Shown here one piece after another: positions 52,723 to 62,895 of a stretch of DNA of 64,000 nucleotides. The notes under the pieces are model-generated. The model was not told the origin of the DNA, did no database searches, and saw only the letters and a list, made by a program, of their open reading frames with translations. Position 1 is the stretch's first letter. Each line of letters begins with the position of its first letter. The stretch lies in NCBI RefSeq assembly GCF_028476545.1, contig NW_026732720.1, positions 222,501 through 286,500 on the forward strand, in the 5' to 3' direction. The stretch is from Physella acuta (Eukaryota > Mollusca > Gastropoda > Physidae). The position numbers and the translations under genes are program-made.

Positions 52723-53163
52723 GGTTAGTGTCTCCAAGTACAGTCTAGTTACCTTACATAACCCTAACTCACAATGGCAGAATCTGAAGTAATTACATTT
52801 TTATCACTCATGGGGTTATAACGTTAAATTTCCTAATAGATAATTGATGAACAGCAAAACAAAAATAAAAAAATTTTATGTTGCTGCCACCATTTAAGAA
52901 AATGAGGCTAAAAACAGATGGGGTGTAGCTGATACGATAAAAATTTCAAATTAATCATTCCTCACTGAAGATATCAAAATTTAATTTAACTGCTAATTAC
53001 TTAGATAATATGTAAGATTCTGTTATCCTTCATTTTTTTAAAAATAATTAACACATTGTTTTAGTTTTGTTAACAGTAACAATTTGTGTTTACAGCTTTA
53101 TCATAAAAACGGGAAAAATATATTTACAAAATGTATATACATTTGGAAATTTTAATAAAATAC
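52723..53163. other. No feature except a possible poly(A) signal
   Basis: AT-rich; AATAAA near 52864 is the only signal noted. Confidence 0.4.
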
Positions 53164-53667
53164 GGGGTCGATGTGGTAAGGTCTGGGGCCCATCCGTGAG
53201 ATAAGGCTTGTTAGCTGGGGACAGCAGCCCGTCTAGGAGGGAAAACACCAAAACAACACAGAACTATCGCCCCTTAGATGTTTGTTTTAATCTTCTAAAA
53301 GTCGGGGAGATGAGGCTCGTTAGCTGGGGACAACGCCAAAATCTTGCAATTTATTCTTGGTTGGACAAAGGCTTTGGACAGTGCCGGAGCCAGGTTATTT
53401 AGGCAAAACTTATTAAAAACGCCCCCATCTCCGCCCCCCCCCCCCTCGCAATTGTTTCGTGCCCCCGTATTATTAGAGGCGTAGCGACCCTTCCCGGTGC
53501 TCGGGAACAAACTTTCGATTTGTTTTTCCAACCCATTTTGGCGCCCCCCGCCCTAAGGACAGGGCCGGTACGCGGCCGCCTAGTTCGCCTTATAGGTAGC
53601 GCCGGCCCTGGCTATGGAAGGGGATCCCTTCCAACACTAAAATTAAGAACGAAGAAGAAGAAGATAT
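53164..53667 (+). mobile_element. SINE family A, rearranged and split by a MITE
   Basis: It starts GGGGTCG, lacks a normal box B, and shows 'GCTTGTTAGCTGGGGACA' twice (53205 and 53312), a partial internal duplication. The body 'TTGGTTGGACAAAGG' is interrupted at 53379-53610 and resumes at 'GCTATGGAAGGGGATC', ending in GAAGAAGAAG. Confidence 0.75.
53379..53610 (+). mobile_element. hAT MITE inserted in a SINE
   Basis: Ends CAGTGCCGGAGCCAGG and TAGCGCCGGCCCTG; flanks GCTTTGGA (53371-53378) and GCTATGGA (53611-53618) are an 8-bp duplication with one change. The host SINE sequence identifies GCTATGGA as the original site. The interior includes part of the CAGTGGCGTA-type sequence ('GAGGCGTAGCGACCCTTCCC'). 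Confidence 0.85.
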
Positions 53668-53947
53668 TGCACAATCAAAGCTGGTCCCAAGTGTATTGTT
53701 TAGAATTCCTTTGAACTGTACCGGTTAAAGGTCGAGAGAGAGGGATCAATGGTGCCTTGTATGTTCAATATAATGCCTTGAGGGCATCCCTAGCCTCTCA
53801 AAGCAAAGCTTAACAGTAGGCTTTACTAGTAGCATATACCCGGCGCTGCCCGTAGTTAGGCTATTAAATACATTGTTTATTAAGATGTCTAGATGCTAAA
53901 AGAGTTGCTAAAGAAAATATAAATTACTTTCAATATATACTACCAAC

Positions 53948-54152
53948 CAGTAGCGTACCCAGGATTGTCTCATCGGGGGGGGGGGGGGGGGGGGGGGGGG
54001 TAAAAATCTTTTACCCGGGGACAAACTTTCGATTTGCACCCCCCTCAAATTTTTGATTTGCACCCCCCTCAAACTTTCGATTTGCATCCCCCCCCTCAAA
54101 CTTTCGATTTGCACCCCCTCTCAAACTTTCGATTTACACCCCCCCCCCTCAT

Positions 54153-54250
<98 letters not shown>

Positions 54251-54311
54251 GAGGGGTCTATGTGGGTGGTTATAACCCCCCTAACCCCTCCCCCCACTGC
54301 CTACGCCACTG
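53948..54311 (+). mobile_element. hAT MITE of the CAGTGGCGTA family, copy 5, with (AT)n
   Basis: Ends CAGTAGCGTACCCAGG and GCCTACGCCACTG. Flanks CTACCAAC and CTACCCAC agree at seven of eight. Interior: five 'TTTCGATTTGCACCCCC' units, a G run at 53974-54000 and an (AT)n at 54156-54248 that grew inside the element. Confidence 0.88.
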
Positions 54312-54319
54312 CTACCCAC

Positions 54320-54830
54320 CACTATTTGTATATACGATTGTAGTCGGAACTCAAAGCAAGTAGGTTAAATAAAATAAAATAAAATTTAAAGGGCGAATAG
54401 CCCAAACATTGTTTTATCATACAACAAATTTATTGAAAAAAATAAATAAAAATATGCATCTCTAACCCAGAAATAAAATGAGAAGAGGAAGTAGAGTTCT
54501 TCACCACGGTGGATGAAAATATATTTCTACTAGCGTATGTGTCTAGCCGCCTTCACCTTCCGTCGTTCCGGTCCGTATATGTGCTGGCGGGTGTCTTGTC
54601 GTCAACAGTTACTATGTTTGTCCTATTTATTCTCGCTGCTGTCACGATTGTGACTTAACCCCACGCGAGAATGGTTAATTAATGACAGGGAGATGAATAT
54701 TAATTAGATACTGCTCATTAGTATGCATTGTTCGGGTTCAGTTCCCGGGTTAGTGTGCGATAGATGGCGTTTCTATTTTGGGCATTCAGACAATATTCTG
54801 CGGTTTATCAAGAGTAGTATATTAGGTCAC
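54320..54830. other. No feature seen
   Basis: Unique sequence between the last MITE and the Polinton-like element. Confidence 0.4.
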
Positions 54831-54984
54831 TTTTGGACCGATTTTTTGGCGGAGGTGGGGATGGTGAGGAACAATGACATATAGGAAAATACTCGGGAGC
54901 AGGATGTGGGCCTGGTACAATGACATATAGCAAAATACTCCCAGCCTGGCGCCGCGGGATGGTGAGGGTGGGTGAGCAGGATGC

Positions 54985-56089
54985 GCTGCCTGGTACAACG
55001 ACATATAGTAAAATACTGCGCCAACTGGGGTTGGCGGAGGTGGTGGGGAAGTAGGTCACCTTTTGGTGACCTTGTGACGTAATCATTGACCTTGTGACGT
55101 AATTAGTGACCTTGTGACATCATCATTGACCTAGTTACGTAATTTTAATGCGTTTTTTAATGAGTTTTAATGAGTTTTTTAAATTTTTAATCAATTTTTA
55201 TTGACTAGTTACGTAATTTGATTATTTGTTTACTTTTTAATTAATTTTTATTGACCTAGTTACGTAATTGGATTTTAATTTTTTTAATTTTTAAATTTTA
55301 AATTTTATTTTATAATTATTTCAATTATTATTAACGAGTTACGTAATTTGATTATTTGTTTGATTTTAAATTGTTTACTTTGTTTGTTTACTTGTTGTTT
55401 ATTTGTTTATATTGTGTAATTTTTATTCAATAGTTACGTAATGTGATTTTAATTATTTTTATTTTATAATTAGTAATTATTTTAATTTGATTATTAGTTT
55501 GAAATTCATTTTATTTCTTTGATTTTAATTACTTTGTTTATTTGTTTATTTAATATATTTCTTTTCTTTGATGTCTGGTATTTGAAATAAAAGACACTGT
55601 TTATTTGAATGTATGTATGTTTTAAATAAAAGACTAACACTAACGTGTACAAATAACAGGTTAAATTCTCCGACACAATGAACGTTACAAAAATAGAACA
55701 TCCATTTAACCACATCTGTTACTTATTGATCCGCGATCCTTTGTTGACACGCGCTGAGCGTTTTTAATGGGTATTGTATCGATCGCAGCCGCTGGGCCAT
55801 CAAATGATGGCCTACCTAATTAAATTTGGTCACGCCTCGTGGGTTTATGCGTTGTTCGCCGACCCGACCACAGCAGGGGTTCCGCGTTTAATCGAAAGAG
55901 CTAAGTGGTTAACCACAAAACCCGCGTTAAGTGTGGGAACACCTGTTACCATGACACGCGCCTCGTAGTGATTAATGGGTTTTATATTGATCCCACCCAC
56001 GGGCCATCACAGCATGATGTCCCACCTAATTAAATTTTGTTATGCTTCACCGAGTTTCCCCGATCGATTTGACGGGTCATGATAATTAA
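54985..56089. repeat. Left inverted terminal repeat (matched part)
   Basis: Pairs base for base with 62896-64000; coordinates sum to 118985 at both ends, so there is no net length difference. Only a few substitutions were noticed. The left repeat probably extends outward to about 54835: the motif ACAAYGACATATAG recurs at 54871, 54917 and 54995. Confidence 0.95.
55075..55442. repeat. Array of TTACGTAA-type palindromes in the terminal repeat
   Basis: TGACGTAA at 55075 and 55095, TGACATCA at 55115 and TTACGTAA at 55135 are exactly 20 bp apart. Further TTACGTAA sites are at 55209, 55260, 55339 and 55434. Most follow 'GACCTAG' or a variant. The mirrored set lies at about 63544-63910. The motif resembles CRE or PAR-bZIP sites. 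Confidence 0.88.
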
Positions 56090-56127
56090 CGCAAAACCAG
56101 CGTTAAGTGTGGCGACAGATGTTACCA
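55766..56127. repeat. Two diverged modules at the inner side of the terminal repeat
   Basis: Each starts 'TTAATGGGT', has a 'GGGCCATCA' palindrome (perfect GGCCATCA-AA-TGATGGCC in the first), then 'CCTAATTAAATTT' and ends 'GCGTTAAGTGTGG'. A third, weaker relative lies beside the right repeat at 62760-62895. Short open frames here (55774-55968 and mirror) probably reflect this structure and not a gene. Confidence 0.7.
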
Positions 56128-56130
56128 AGC

Positions 56131-56169
56131 GGGTGGTGGTGGTGGTGGTGGTGGTGGTGGTGGTGGTGG
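56131..56169. repeat. (GGT)n microsatellite
   Basis: About thirteen GGT triplets just inside the left terminal repeat. Confidence 0.95.
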
Positions 56170-56389
56170 TAAATTTGCTTAAGATTATAAACTTCAAGTT
56201 TTAAAAATCAACAACGTTATAGTACGTCGTGTCAAATGACACACAGTTTAAAATGTCTACATTTAAATTTCACCAAAATAAGGATGTATAAACTAAATAT
56301 GCTATGACGTTAGCATACATATCATTCAATCTAATCATTCTAAAGTACAAATCAATAATTTTTTATTGATTAAGTGGCCGTGTTCATAC

Positions 56390-57120
56390 TAGGGTCGGTG
56401 AAGTTTTCACCGATGAGTGTATCGGGTGGTACATAGGTTTTTTGTTTTCACCTAGGCAATGTTTTGTTGTTGGTTGGTGTAGAGTTTATACGAGGGTCGG
56501 TGAAGTTTTCACCGAGGTTGGTTTTGAACTCGAACCATGCATGTTTAGGAATTGCTAGGTGTAGAGTTTATACTAGGGTGGTATGGTTTTGGTTTCACCA
56601 TGGATTGGTTCAAAGTTGTTACATGTATGCTTTGGAGTTGGTAGGTTTCAAACTAGCCTCGGTGAAGTTTTCACCGAGGCAGGTTACAAAGTTGATACAG
56701 GCATGTTTTGGAAGTGTTAGGGGCCGAATCCATACTAGAGTGGGAAGGATTTTGTTTTCACCGAGTGATGTTGGTACACGGATGTTTTGGAAGGGGTTGG
56801 TGTAGAGTCTATACTACGGTCGGTGAAGTTTTCACCGAGGCGTGTTTCAAAGTTGCTACATGTATGTTTAGGAATTGTTAGGGGCAGAGTTCATACTAGG
56901 GTCGGGGGAGTTTTGATAACACCGAGACATGTTGGTACATACATGTTCTTGGAATTGTTGGCAGCCGAGTTTATATTAGGGTCGGTGAGGTTTTCATCTA
57001 GGTAGGTTTCAAAGTTGTTACATGTATGTTTTGGAAGGGGTTGGTGGATGGTTTTTATACTAGAGTCGGTGAAGTTTTCAACGATGCAATATTATTTGTC
57101 TTTACAAGTTCGCTTTGTGC

Positions 57121-57155
<35 letters not shown>

Positions 57156-57300
57156 AGTGTGAGTGTGTGTGAGTTCATACTCAGCTCGATGAAGTTTTCA
57201 ACAAGACAGGTTTCAAATTCGGTCCATCCATGACTTAGAGTCGGTTGGTGGCTGGTTTATACTAGGGTCGGTGAAGTTTTCACCGAGGCAGATTTCAAAG
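56390..57300. repeat. Tandem array with a 17-bp hairpin per unit
   Basis: Degenerate units of about 110-160 bp contain CGGTGAA-GTT-TTCACCG. Exact copies are at 56396, 56498, 56660, 56821 and 57269, and near copies at 57067 and elsewhere; at 56656-56680 the stem reaches 11 bp. Between hairpins 'CAAAGTTGYTACATGTATGT' and 'GTAGAGTTTATACTAGGG' recur. A GT microsatellite interrupts it at 57123-57151. Confidence 0.88.
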
Positions 57301-57830
57301 TTGGATGTGGATGTTTTTATTTGTATATGGAAAGATTTAAAAGTTTGGATGGGAACATTGTCACTTTTGAGAGTAAATGTCAATGTGTTTAGGAAGGGGA
57401 TATTCATTGGGGAGTGATGTCTACAAGTTATGTATCCCAGTCTGTTGGAGTGGTTTCTAGGGGGTTGTGACAATAATTGAATAAACACTTGTCTGTAAGA
57501 TTGTCCTACATCCTTTGTCTGTCCAAGGAATAGTGTGGGTAGTGGTACGATCTGTTTATCTATCGGTTGGTATTGAGCTTAGGGATGGGAGAATGGGGAA
57601 GGGGTTGCTGACAAAGGGAAGGGGAAGGGCGAATTGTGATAATGGTTGGGGCACCGATCAGAGCGGTAAAGGGATATTTCCAACTCGGATCCAGTATTTT
57701 AAATGGTTCATTTTGATTCCAGTCATACATCTTATACAGGATACCGAGTTACCTAACTTTCAGGGACAAGTAACAAAACAATAATTTACATCAAAAATTA
57801 AAAAAAAAAAGACCGTTTATATCATAAGTT

Positions 57831-57836
57831 TTTATT
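57831..57836 (-). terminator. Possible poly(A) signal of the polymerase gene
   Basis: AATAAA on the minus strand, about 100 bases beyond the stop of the polymerase frame. Confidence 0.5.
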
Positions 57837-57935
57837 GAATAAATACAACCCCATCAGCATACCGTCATGGTTCTGTCTTATTTACATATTTACAGTAAAG
57901 TCTCGTTAAAGTCACGGTTGGTAAACTAAAAGGCG

Positions 57936-60900
57936 TTATATGTCTAGGGGAGATGTTGTCACATTGTCTGCGTCTACTCGTCTTTTAATGTAAAAGTAAG
58001 AAAGTGAGTTTCTGTGTTGGGTGTAAGTATATATCCCCGTGTTGTATGCTCTGAACCCTGTGTTTGTCCCACCACTTGGTTCCTTTGTTGTGAGGACCTG
58101 CATGAAAGATTCTTTGCCTAGTGTGTTGTGATTTTTAGATAATCCCTTGGTTGATGTTTTATTATACTCGCCAAAACAGTGGTACGTCTTACTACATAAA
58201 GATACCATCCCATCCCCTTCATATTCTAATTTAAACAACCCCGGTGTTCTTTTTTCATAAATTTTCCTAGCCCTACACCCCAGACAATGACTATCTACCG
58301 TGCCTTTGCCGCTTATAAATTGTGGTCTATGTGAGTCGCATACTTCTGAGGGGAACCATTTGTCGTAAATCTCAAAAAACTCGTGTTCTAGTCCCGGTCT
58401 TACGGCTTTTAACAAGTCATCGGTACTTAAGGCTAAGTATAAACTGTCAGTGTCCATCTCAAATAGCTGAAAGTCGGTTCTATCTATATATTTGTCTATA
58501 AAGTCATAATAAAATTCTAACATCCTAAGTTTCGCGTACTGATAAACAAAAAAGCCTATCTGAAGAGGGAGATCCCAAACTATCTTCTTTTTTAACGTTT
58601 CTACTTCGTAAACAGCGTCAGTAAGTTTTGTCATTTTTTTAAATCGTGGATTATTAATACAATTCCCTATATCCCTATCACTACAGTAGGTCATGTCCGC
58701 ATGTCGTGTTTTATCCGTCAAAGTTTTACCGTATGCCGCGTTTCCTAACAATTTCATTGTTTCACTAGTTATCGCGTATTTGTCGTCTATGTCCCCCTTT
58801 CTTCGCGCGTCTGAAACTGTATCCCCAAATGTCTTAAAACATGCAACCGGATTATATTCAACGACTTGATAAATTTTACTGACTACCAACCCATGATTTA
58901 AATACCACTTTAAAAGGGGGGTCGCTAATAAAATTTTCTCCCCTGTAAAGCTACCGATTAAAGTCCGTCTACCGCTAGTTAATAAGTTGTTATCGATCGC
59001 GTATTGTCTCATAAACGGTCCGATGTCATCGCGCGTAACGTCCGTATTTTTAAAAATAGGTGTCATCTCACTAAAATGTTCTCTTAAACTATCCGGTACT
59101 TTAATGTCGCATTCTATCAGACCAAAACACGAGTCGTCTAAAACAGAATCGATGATCTGTTTTTCAGTCAGGGGCCATTTCTTACCATAGGTCGGTGTCG
59201 GTGTCTTTTGTGATTTGTCAATAGATTTTAAATAGTCTTTAATAATTGGGTTCATTTTTTTCTGGTTCCCCCACTCACATTCCCACATTTCTACGACTTT
59301 AACGTCAACAGTATCTGTAAGGTACTTCGTAATTTCGTTTGTCTTTTTAAATAACTCAGTCAAGGGTCTGTTACTAATGGGGTTTACTGTTCTGTCTTTA
59401 GTTAAAGGGCAGTCAGGGTGTCCATGAAAGAGGCAGCCATGGAACTGATAAACGGTTCGAGTGTTCGCGTCCCACCCGTCTACTCTTATATGGCGAGATC
59501 CTAAGCTAACTTCGCCCCCATTAAACGCGGTTTTTAAAGTTACCCCCTTTGTTTTTGAAACCCACGATAACCACTGAAAGGCCTGTTCCCCATAATGATT
59601 CGTTTTACGCGGTCTAAACCCCTCCTCACTATTTCTAATAATCGGAAATCCCGTCGGCATTTTTTGCATTAAAGACCATAAATAAAGCGCGTTTGCGTCG
59701 TACCCCTTAATTGCCTGTACCACCTTATTACTATTCCCCCTAATGAACGTTTCACCCTTTTCGTGATGTCTATGAAAAATAATGGAGGGGCCCCCTACGA
59801 TATTATTTCGGATTGTTTTATGTAACTCTGATTCGCGCTCGGAACACAAAGAAAAAGAAACGTTTTTGGGAAGTGTTTTGAATAAGTATTTTAAGGTTAC
59901 CCCCGGGACAGAAATCGCATCTTTAAAAATATCAACCCCTAAATTTTTGTAAAAATTAGTTTGCTGCTCGAGCGCTTCGATAAACGGTTTTACATCGATA
60001 TTGTTATACCAAATAAGATAATCTTTAAACGTTTGCATCCCCTTCTCTACCCAAATTTGCCTACACGTCGCGTACTCCTCGTCTGAAATGTTACAATTTT
60101 TTAATGATGAAAAAAAGGCCGAACGCGGAGGTAAAGACGTTTCATCTAAGACGGCTAAATTTTTGACATATTCGTACGGAAAAAATCCCTTGGTCTCTTT
60201 AACATTATATGCGGCGAGGTATTTACTATAGCTAAACCCCGGTGCTAGATAATTAACTATATCTAAGAATTTTAATTTATTTGTTGATATACACATAAAA
60301 TTATTATTTCTTTTAACTACATATTTAAACGGTGTTTGTTTATCTTCTACGTCGTCTTCATCATCGTTACAACTAGATCTAGGTCCCTCCTCTAACCCCT
60401 CTTCTGTGTTTGAATAAGCTAAAAAGTACTGAATAAAATACGGCTTAACGAGATTTATATCATATTTTCCTGAATTAAACCCTATAACCGGCATTTGTCG
60501 CAAATACTCGTCTAATCTACCGCTAAGAAACCTATCAAACCCTATGTCGTTCGACTTATTATCACTACCCCTAGCTTTAGGTGGAAATAACTTCCTGATT
60601 TGCTTAAAAAGAGGCTCGAACTGTTTTTTCAAAATGCCATAAGCTGCCTCGGCGATTATGTGGAGTCTGTCAATAACTCTAGTCACTAATTCTTGAGGGT
60701 CACCAGTCGAAATAAAACAGATGGGTTCGAGGAACCCATCTACGTTTGAGGCTACAGAGCAAGACAAAGGCACGTGTTTGGCTACGCTTTTTGTAACTCT
60801 ACCTAACGGGGGTAACTCGGTATGGTCGAAATAGCATTCGAAATCGTAAGTTGCTCGGAAGGGATAAACAAAGTTATTATCTACATCTAACCCATAGGAC

Positions 60901-61718
60901 GCTAAAAACTCCCAGATTGTTTGGTGTGTGTGATAAAGCCCTCCCTTATACCTATCTACGGGTTTCCCCCCATTACACCCTTTCACGTGTCTGTTCATTT
61001 GTTGAACGGTGGGCCATAATTTGTTACACACAGAACACGCGAAAGAGTGACCCGCCCCACCTATATTATTAATGTACATAAACTGATTTTGAAAAAATAA
61101 AAGGTATACAGTCTCCCTAAACCTATCACTACTTCTAAGTTTCGGAGAAAGGATCTGGTTTTCGTCAAATTCAAAAAGCTCAATATTTACACTAAAACAG
61201 GACTCTAAGAGGGGAATTTCGACCAACCTAACCCCGCTAAAATTATCCAAGGTCCCGAGACCTTGGTGCGCTTGCCACTGTTTCGCGAGTTTTAATGTTG
61301 GCTTTCTAAGATCTTGTAAGGGTGCTCCTAAATGTGTGGCTAAACATCTAAAAAACGAGAAATTGTCTGTGTAGGGTTTTGCTTGTGAATCCTTTTGTAA
61401 CATGTTAATGGCGTGATTATGTTTAATAAAGTCAGGAATGTCTGTAAGAAGGTACGTGGGTGAAGGTTTGTCTGTGGTCGTGTGTAAGTCTACCGCATCT
61501 CCCCGTAGGTCGTCTACAGGAAAAATAGGGGTGTGTGAATTAAGGTTACTGTCATTGTTAGTCTTTACGCGTTTGTTGTTTGCTATATCGTCATACGTCG
61601 TATGTCGTTTTAAAGGGCTAGTGTTGGTCGCGGTACGAACTGTTTGGGTCGCTGATGGGAGTTGGACAGTATGTGTGTCGATCACCAATGTGGGTTGGTG
61701 TGTTTGTCTATCGGTCAC
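57936..61718 (-). CDS. Protein-primed family B DNA polymerase of a Polinton-like element
   Basis: 1,260 residues from the first Met used here; would copy the element from its ends using a terminal protein as primer. Exonuclease motifs: Exo I 'TYDFECYFD' (D292, E294), Exo II 'GFNSGKYDIN' (about 413-422), Exo III 'YNNID' (Y571, D575). Polymerase motifs: A 'YDANALYLW' (D674), B 'KLLGNAAYGKT' (K989-Y996), C 'MDTDSLY' (D1089, D1091), and 'KTY' (1177-1179). Residues 226-248 hold a C2HC zinc knuckle (C228, C231, H244, C248). Residues 735-770 ('VDGWDANTRTVYQFHGCLFH') look like the nuclease-like insert common in animal relatives. Residues 1-110 are low-complexity. The family is sure from the motifs; the element assignment rests on the terminal repeats. 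It reads without interruption. Confidence 0.93.
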   Translation of the reverse strand: MTDRQTHQPTLVIDTHTVQLPSATQTVRTATNTSPLKRHTTYDDIANNKRVKTNNDSNLNSHTPIFPVDDLRGDAVDLHTTTDKPSPTYLLTDIPDFIKHNHAINMLQKDSQAKPYTDNFSFFRCLATHLGAPLQDLRKPTLKLAKQWQAHQGLGTLDNFSGVRLVEIPLLESCFSVNIELFEFDENQILSPKLRSSDRFRETVYLLFFQNQFMYINNIGGAGHSFACSVCNKLWPTVQQMNRHVKGCNGGKPVDRYKGGLYHTHQTIWEFLASYGLDVDNNFVYPFRATYDFECYFDHTELPPLGRVTKSVAKHVPLSCSVASNVDGFLEPICFISTGDPQELVTRVIDRLHIIAEAAYGILKKQFEPLFKQIRKLFPPKARGSDNKSNDIGFDRFLSGRLDEYLRQMPVIGFNSGKYDINLVKPYFIQYFLAYSNTEEGLEEGPRSSCNDDEDDVEDKQTPFKYVVKRNNNFMCISTNKLKFLDIVNYLAPGFSYSKYLAAYNVKETKGFFPYEYVKNLAVLDETSLPPRSAFFSSLKNCNISDEEYATCRQIWVEKGMQTFKDYLIWYNNIDVKPFIEALEQQTNFYKNLGVDIFKDAISVPGVTLKYLFKTLPKNVSFSLCSERESELHKTIRNNIVGGPSIIFHRHHEKGETFIRGNSNKVVQAIKGYDANALYLWSLMQKMPTGFPIIRNSEEGFRPRKTNHYGEQAFQWLSWVSKTKGVTLKTAFNGGEVSLGSRHIRVDGWDANTRTVYQFHGCLFHGHPDCPLTKDRTVNPISNRPLTELFKKTNEITKYLTDTVDVKVVEMWECEWGNQKKMNPIIKDYLKSIDKSQKTPTPTYGKKWPLTEKQIIDSVLDDSCFGLIECDIKVPDSLREHFSEMTPIFKNTDVTRDDIGPFMRQYAIDNNLLTSGRRTLIGSFTGEKILLATPLLKWYLNHGLVVSKIYQVVEYNPVACFKTFGDTVSDARRKGDIDDKYAITSETMKLLGNAAYGKTLTDKTRHADMTYCSDRDIGNCINNPRFKKMTKLTDAVYEVETLKKKIVWDLPLQIGFFVYQYAKLRMLEFYYDFIDKYIDRTDFQLFEMDTDSLYLALSTDDLLKAVRPGLEHEFFEIYDKWFPSEVCDSHRPQFISGKGTVDSHCLGCRARKIYEKRTPGLFKLEYEGDGMVSLCSKTYHCFGEYNKTSTKGLSKNHNTLGKESFMQVLTTKEPSGGTNTGFRAYNTGIYTYTQHRNSLSYFYIKRRVDADNVTTSPLDI

Positions 61719-61950
61719 GTATAGTGGTTGCGGAGTTTGTCTAGCGGTTGCTGATGGGGTGTCGGTCGGTAATGTTTGGTTGCTGTGTGCTTTCTTAAAG
61801 TGTCTTGTTAAATTACTTAGTAGTGTAAATACTTTCCCGCATGTTGTGCAGGAATGTTTTGTCGGCCGTGAACAGAGTCTTGATGTCGTGTCAAGTGTTG
61901 TTTAAGGGTGAATACCCGCTCGCATATGTCACATGTGAAGCGCCTCATGG
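61719..61950 (-). other. Zinc-finger-coding stretch upstream of the polymerase start
   Basis: The minus strand here encodes C2H2-type finger signatures ('FTCDICERVF', 'CTTCGKVFTL') just before the first Met used for the polymerase. It may be a separate small product or an N-terminal part of the polymerase gene; I leave the start undecided. Confidence 0.5.
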
Positions 61951-62289
61951 TTGGTTGGGTGGTAGGTTGGGCTGCTTCCATTATTGATAAAGTATCTAGT
62001 AGTTGGTTGACTGGGTAGGTCGTTGGCTGTAGAATAAAAATTAAAATTAAAAATTAAAATAAAATACATGAAATAAAAAACATACTTAAAATAAAATTGA
62101 AAATGAAACGTACCTATGGGTTTGCACGTCTAAGCTGAACGTGAAGTTAACTGTATGTGGAGATCCGAAGTGGTGTAGTTGGATGTAGTTGGATCTTTGG
62201 TTCAGTGGATGCCTCAGGGCTGGGTAGGTAGCTCAATAGGTCAATCGATGGAACAGTTGTGTCGGTTGTACACTAAAAAGAAAATTCAA

Positions 62290-62590
62290 TTGACTACTTA
62301 TTTAGATACATATTTATTTAAAGGTTATTTTAATTGGTTAGTTTCCTTAAAACAATACGTACTATTAACCTTACCTCGGTGTACGATACAAAAAGTAAAG
62401 TAAATACATGTGACTACTTATTTAATAAAATTTGATTTTAATGGGGTTAGCCACCTTAAATCAATACGTACTATTAACCTTACCTCGGTGTATGATACAA
62501 AATTAAATTAATTAATTAAAAGGTATTTTAATAGGGTTAGCGCCCTTAAAACAAAAAAGTACTATTAACCTTACCTTTAATAGAATAAAC
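62290..62590 (-). repeat. Three tandem repeats in the leader
   Basis: 'TACTATTAACCTTACC' recurs at about 62360, 62469 and 62560 in units of 109 and 91 bp, with 'TTTAATKGGGTTAG' before it. On the minus strand each unit shows GGTAAGGTTAATAGTA. Confidence 0.8.
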
Positions 62591-62895
62591 ACGCACAGAG
62601 TGCGCTCCGTGGTTGTTTAGGTGGATGTGATGGTTGGTAAAGCTGGCGTGGGTTTAGTCTCAGGAGTCAACAGCGTTCTCAGGTAGGATAAGTCGCGGTG
62701 AAGCTTGGTGTGAAGTCCGAAGTTGAAGTGATTAGAACACAATTTTCGCGGTCATTTATACGATTGCTCAGCGTAATTACACCACCCGCTGTCGCACAAC
62801 AGCTGTTGCATAATGACCTAAGTGCTTCGCGGAAAGCCACTTAATGTACATCGTTAATTACCATAACCTGTCAAACCGAGCAGGGAAAAAAGCCA

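Noticed and set aside
55506-55968. Two short frames within the terminal repeat, mirrored at 63017-63479
   Set aside because: They are duplicated only because the repeat is duplicated; 64-69 codons without domain or coding bias.
61438-61905. Plus-strand frame of 155 codons opposite the polymerase gene
   Set aside because: It lies antisense to the well supported polymerase and zinc-finger coding strand and has no recognisable domain.
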